64,000 bases of DNA from Coriobacteriaceae bacterium (GTDB taxonomy: Bacteria > Actinomycetota > Coriobacteriia > Coriobacteriales > Coriobacteriaceae): NCBI GenBank assembly GCA_025757745.1, contig CP107217.1, positions 124,001-188,000 on the forward strand. Direction: 5' to 3'. Below are positions 62,276 to 64,000 of the stretch, piece by piece (positions within the stretch are counted from its first letter, which is position 1; each line of letters begins with the position of its first letter). Under the pieces are notes generated by a model. The model did not search any database. It was given only the letters and a program-made list of their open reading frames with translations, and was not told the origin of the DNA. Made by a program: the position numbers and the translations under genes.

Positions 62276-62312
62276 AAACAGGCCGCCGCCATGGGCTGCG
62301 ACCTGTTTTTTT
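62276..62312 (+). terminator. Terminator of the magnesium module
   Basis: AAACAGG pairs with CCTGTTT around a GC-rich inner stem, with a run of seven T, 18 bases past the stop. Confidence 0.8.
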
Positions 62313-62341
62313 GCCTGCTGTAGGGTGTTAGCTATATGGCA

Positions 62342-62569
62342 GTGGGCAAAAAATGCCAAATATGAGTACTGTTGCTAAGTGAATAGCATTTACATCCAAG
62401 AAGATAATGAACATAAACTATAGTATGTTCATTAAAATTGGTTCCAATACGCCTTAAACCAGTCAGGTTGGCTGCTTTAGGGGTTGTAGGAGACGCTCAG
62501 ACGTCATTTTGGGTGGTTTTGCCTGTTACTAAAATGGTAACACTACTCATATTTGCCTTTTTTGTCCAC
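62342..62569. repeat. Inverted-repeat element of about 228 bp
   Basis: GTGGGCAAAAAATGCCAAAT at 62342 onward is inverted at 62536-62569 (reversed: GTGGACAAAAAAGGCAAATA); both arms go on as TATGAGTA-TGTT. Inside is a smaller palindrome, AATGAACATA with TATGTTCATT (62406-62433). The element is A/T-rich. The rest of the gap (62570-62713) has no gene that I can support. Confidence 0.75.
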
Positions 62570-62713
62570 AGACCTTTGAGGTTGCGGCGAAAAGGGCTTG
62601 TTTTGATTGTTTGGGGCAGGCGCGAGGCGCGGAAACGATGTCTGGAACGGCGGAGCGGCTTGGAATTCATCCGTAGAGGTCTTCATTGGCTGCGCCAGGA
62701 GTGTCCCTAACTG

Positions 62714-62751
62714 CCGGAGGGGGTGTCTGCCGTAGCAGACACCCCCTCCGG
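62714..62751 (-). terminator. Perfect hairpin after the acyltransferase gene
   Basis: CCGGAGGGGGTGTCTGC is perfectly inverted at 62735-62751, loop CGTA. No T tract on either strand; it is the probable 3' end of the minus-strand gene. Confidence 0.55.
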
Positions 62752-62774
62752 ATGTGGGAAGTTTACGCTGCAGG

Positions 62775-64000
62775 TTACTTGTCGGTGCCCAGCTTGTGTG
62801 GCTTGAGAGCGAGCGCATTGACGAGTGCGTCGGTGGCAGACTTGACGGCTGCCGGCTGCGGATCGTTGACGTGATCCTCGGGGTGTACGGGCAGGTCCTT
62901 CTTGACGGCATCGTGGATCAAGTTGAGGTACTCAGTCACGCCAGTGGTCGATAGGTGCGTGCCATCGCCATCGAACAGGTCGTTGCGGTTGGCACTGTAT
63001 CCGTACCAATCGATAACGCGCACGTTCTTGTAGCGCGTAGCGGCGTTGGCGATGGCCTGGTTGGTAGAGCCAACCCACGGCTGCGGGCTGCGCGTGTTCA
63101 CAAACACCACAATACGCTTATCTCCTGCATCGGCCATGATGGCGTCGATCTGGTCGTCGGTTACCAAGCCGTTGGTGCCCAGCGCAAAGACCACGATCTT
63201 GCCGGCAAGGTTCTGCTGGAGATAGCCCTCAAATGTCGCGCGGCCCGCATCAAACTGGCGGCCCTTTTCGGCATCGATATGGCTGTGTGGGAACACGCCA
63301 TCAAAGGAATCAACGGCACGCAGCGACACGGAGTCACCGATCATCAACAGGTCGTAGGAGCCATCGGGGAAGCCGTCGTTGTCCTTGTCGGTGTCGTCGG
63401 CCGCCTGCTGGTCGGTGGGCGCGGTGTTTTTGGCTTCCTTGTTCAGAACTTCGGCGCCCTCACCGCTCAGCGCAGACGTCTCGGGCACAAAGATCAGGCC
63501 GCCCAGTGCAACGACCAACACGACAGCGCAGGTTGCGCAGGCAGGGACGTGCGCGCGTGCCCAGTTAGCGGGCTTTGTGGTGCCATCGCGGAACTCGGCG
63601 ACGGTGCGGCCGAAGGCGCCCTTCCTAAACGGCGTTTCGATAAAGCGATAGGAGCACTCGGCTACGGCGACCACCAGCAGCACCTGCAAAATGTACTGCC
63701 ACCAGGGCGTATCGTTGATGTTGGCGACCGGGTTCATGAGCAACAGCAGCGGATAGTGCCACAGGTAGATGCTGTACGAGCGCTTGCCAATCCACACGAG
63801 CGGCTCGGCGGACAGCGCGCGGGCAACCATTCCCTGGGGCTGCACGCAGGCCGCGATGACCATGAGCGTGAGGATCGAGCACAGCAGTGTGCCTCCGCGA
63901 TACTGGAAGGCGGTGTAGCCGTTGGTGAGCGCGACCATGGCGGCAAGGCCAACCAGACCCACGACGCCCAACACATCGATGGATGCGGGCGAGGACCAAA
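62775..64000 (-). CDS. OafA/YrhL-type acyltransferase with SGNH domain (N-terminus outside window)
   Basis: The visible 400 or so residues are the C-terminal part of an acyltransferase-3/SGNH fusion; the frame remains open to the window edge. Membrane helices of the acyltransferase domain come first (with KRSYSIYLWHYPLLLLMNP and ECSYRFIETPFRKG, both family hallmarks). A further helix follows (about 150 residues before the SGNH part) and then the extracellular SGNH domain: LMIGDSVSLRA with the Ser, FALGTNG, and DGTHLSTTG with the Asp-His. Such enzymes O-acetylate cell-wall glycans or surface polysaccharides. Confidence 0.92.
   Translation of the reverse strand, partial: WSSPASIDVLGVVGLVGLAAMVALTNGYTAFQYRGGTLLCSILTLMVIAACVQPQGMVARALSAEPLVWIGKRSYSIYLWHYPLLLLMNPVANINDTPWWQYILQVLLVVAVAECSYRFIETPFRKGAFGRTVAEFRDGTTKPANWARAHVPACATCAVVLVVALGGLIFVPETSALSGEGAEVLNKEAKNTAPTDQQAADDTDKDNDGFPDGSYDLLMIGDSVSLRAVDSFDGVFPHSHIDAEKGRQFDAGRATFEGYLQQNLAGKIVVFALGTNGLVTDDQIDAIMADAGDKRIVVFVNTRSPQPWVGSTNQAIANAATRYKNVRVIDWYGYSANRNDLFDGDGTHLSTTGVTEYLNLIHDAVKKDLPVHPEDHVNDPQPAAVKSATDALVNALALKPHKLGTDK

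Noticed and set aside
62438..62710. 90-codon plus-strand frame in the gap after the Mg transporter
   Set aside because: No ribosome binding site, Arg-rich translation without pattern, and it runs across one arm of an inverted-repeat element.

Overview
The window looks like the chromosome of a gut Coriobacteriia, most probably a Collinsella-type organism. This rests on high GC, Gram-positive features (a sortase-anchored surface protein with an LASTG signal, a YtxH protein, a DesK/NarL-type two-component pair), strictly anaerobic energy genes (an Ech-type [NiFe] hydrogenase and an NfnAB-type transhydrogenase), and an NRAMP-related magnesium transporter of the kind known from Eggerthella. The assignment is inference; no rRNA gene is present.

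Layout. 1-356: tail of an LPXTG-like surface protein, followed by an array of palindromic repeats. 751-2990 (-): nfnA-nfnB. 3363-6809 (-): pth, prs and glmU, each with its own terminator. 7006-10254 (+): a complete ECF vitamin transporter (T, fused A1-A2 ATPase, S). 10540-14771: exonuclease III (-), Sir2 deacylase, a FolP-FolK fusion with a large internal insertion, and a degenerate biotin-ligase-like protein. 15057-16103: type III pantothenate kinase (-) and initiator tRNA-Met (+). 16190-16652: a second, six-unit array of the 80-bp repeat. 16792-20361: an Old Yellow Enzyme-type reductase and an AAA/DUF4143 ATPase behind four 23-bp iterons. 20646-34332: a surface-protein locus of three membrane-anchored proteins and a 3587-residue secreted protein. 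34751-35146: a small HTH protein. 35328-40954: an Ech hydrogenase operon in which the antiporter-like and NuoH-like membrane subunits are one polypeptide. 41515-46825: sensor kinase/response regulator (-) divergent from an ABC-2 exporter. 47009-50397: MacB/FtsX-type ABC system. 50507-58814: DUF362 ferredoxin protein, alpha/beta hydrolase, HlyIII, CorC/TlyC-type CBS protein, three small unknown or structural proteins, and a polysaccharide-deacetylase-like protein with a degenerate active site. 58926-62258: a magnesium-transport module (structured leader, PRC/MgtE_N/CBS membrane protein, NRMT). 62775-64000 (-): an OafA-type acyltransferase cut by the window edge.

How it fits together. Ech couples ferredoxin oxidation to hydrogen release and ion pumping. 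NfnAB links ferredoxin, NADH and NADPH. The DUF362 and OYE proteins are further low-potential redox candidates. FolP-FolK, CoaX, the ECF transporter and the biotin-ligase relative are cofactor genes.

The most unusual signal is intergenic. Several unrelated families of long palindromes fill the gaps: a 154-bp element in three ungapped copies whose arms co-vary, 80-bp-period hairpin arrays, elements starting inside TAG stop codons, and long inverted repeats around terminators. Together with the candidate leader RNA ahead of the magnesium module and the surface-protein locus, these are the best places to look for undescribed biology.
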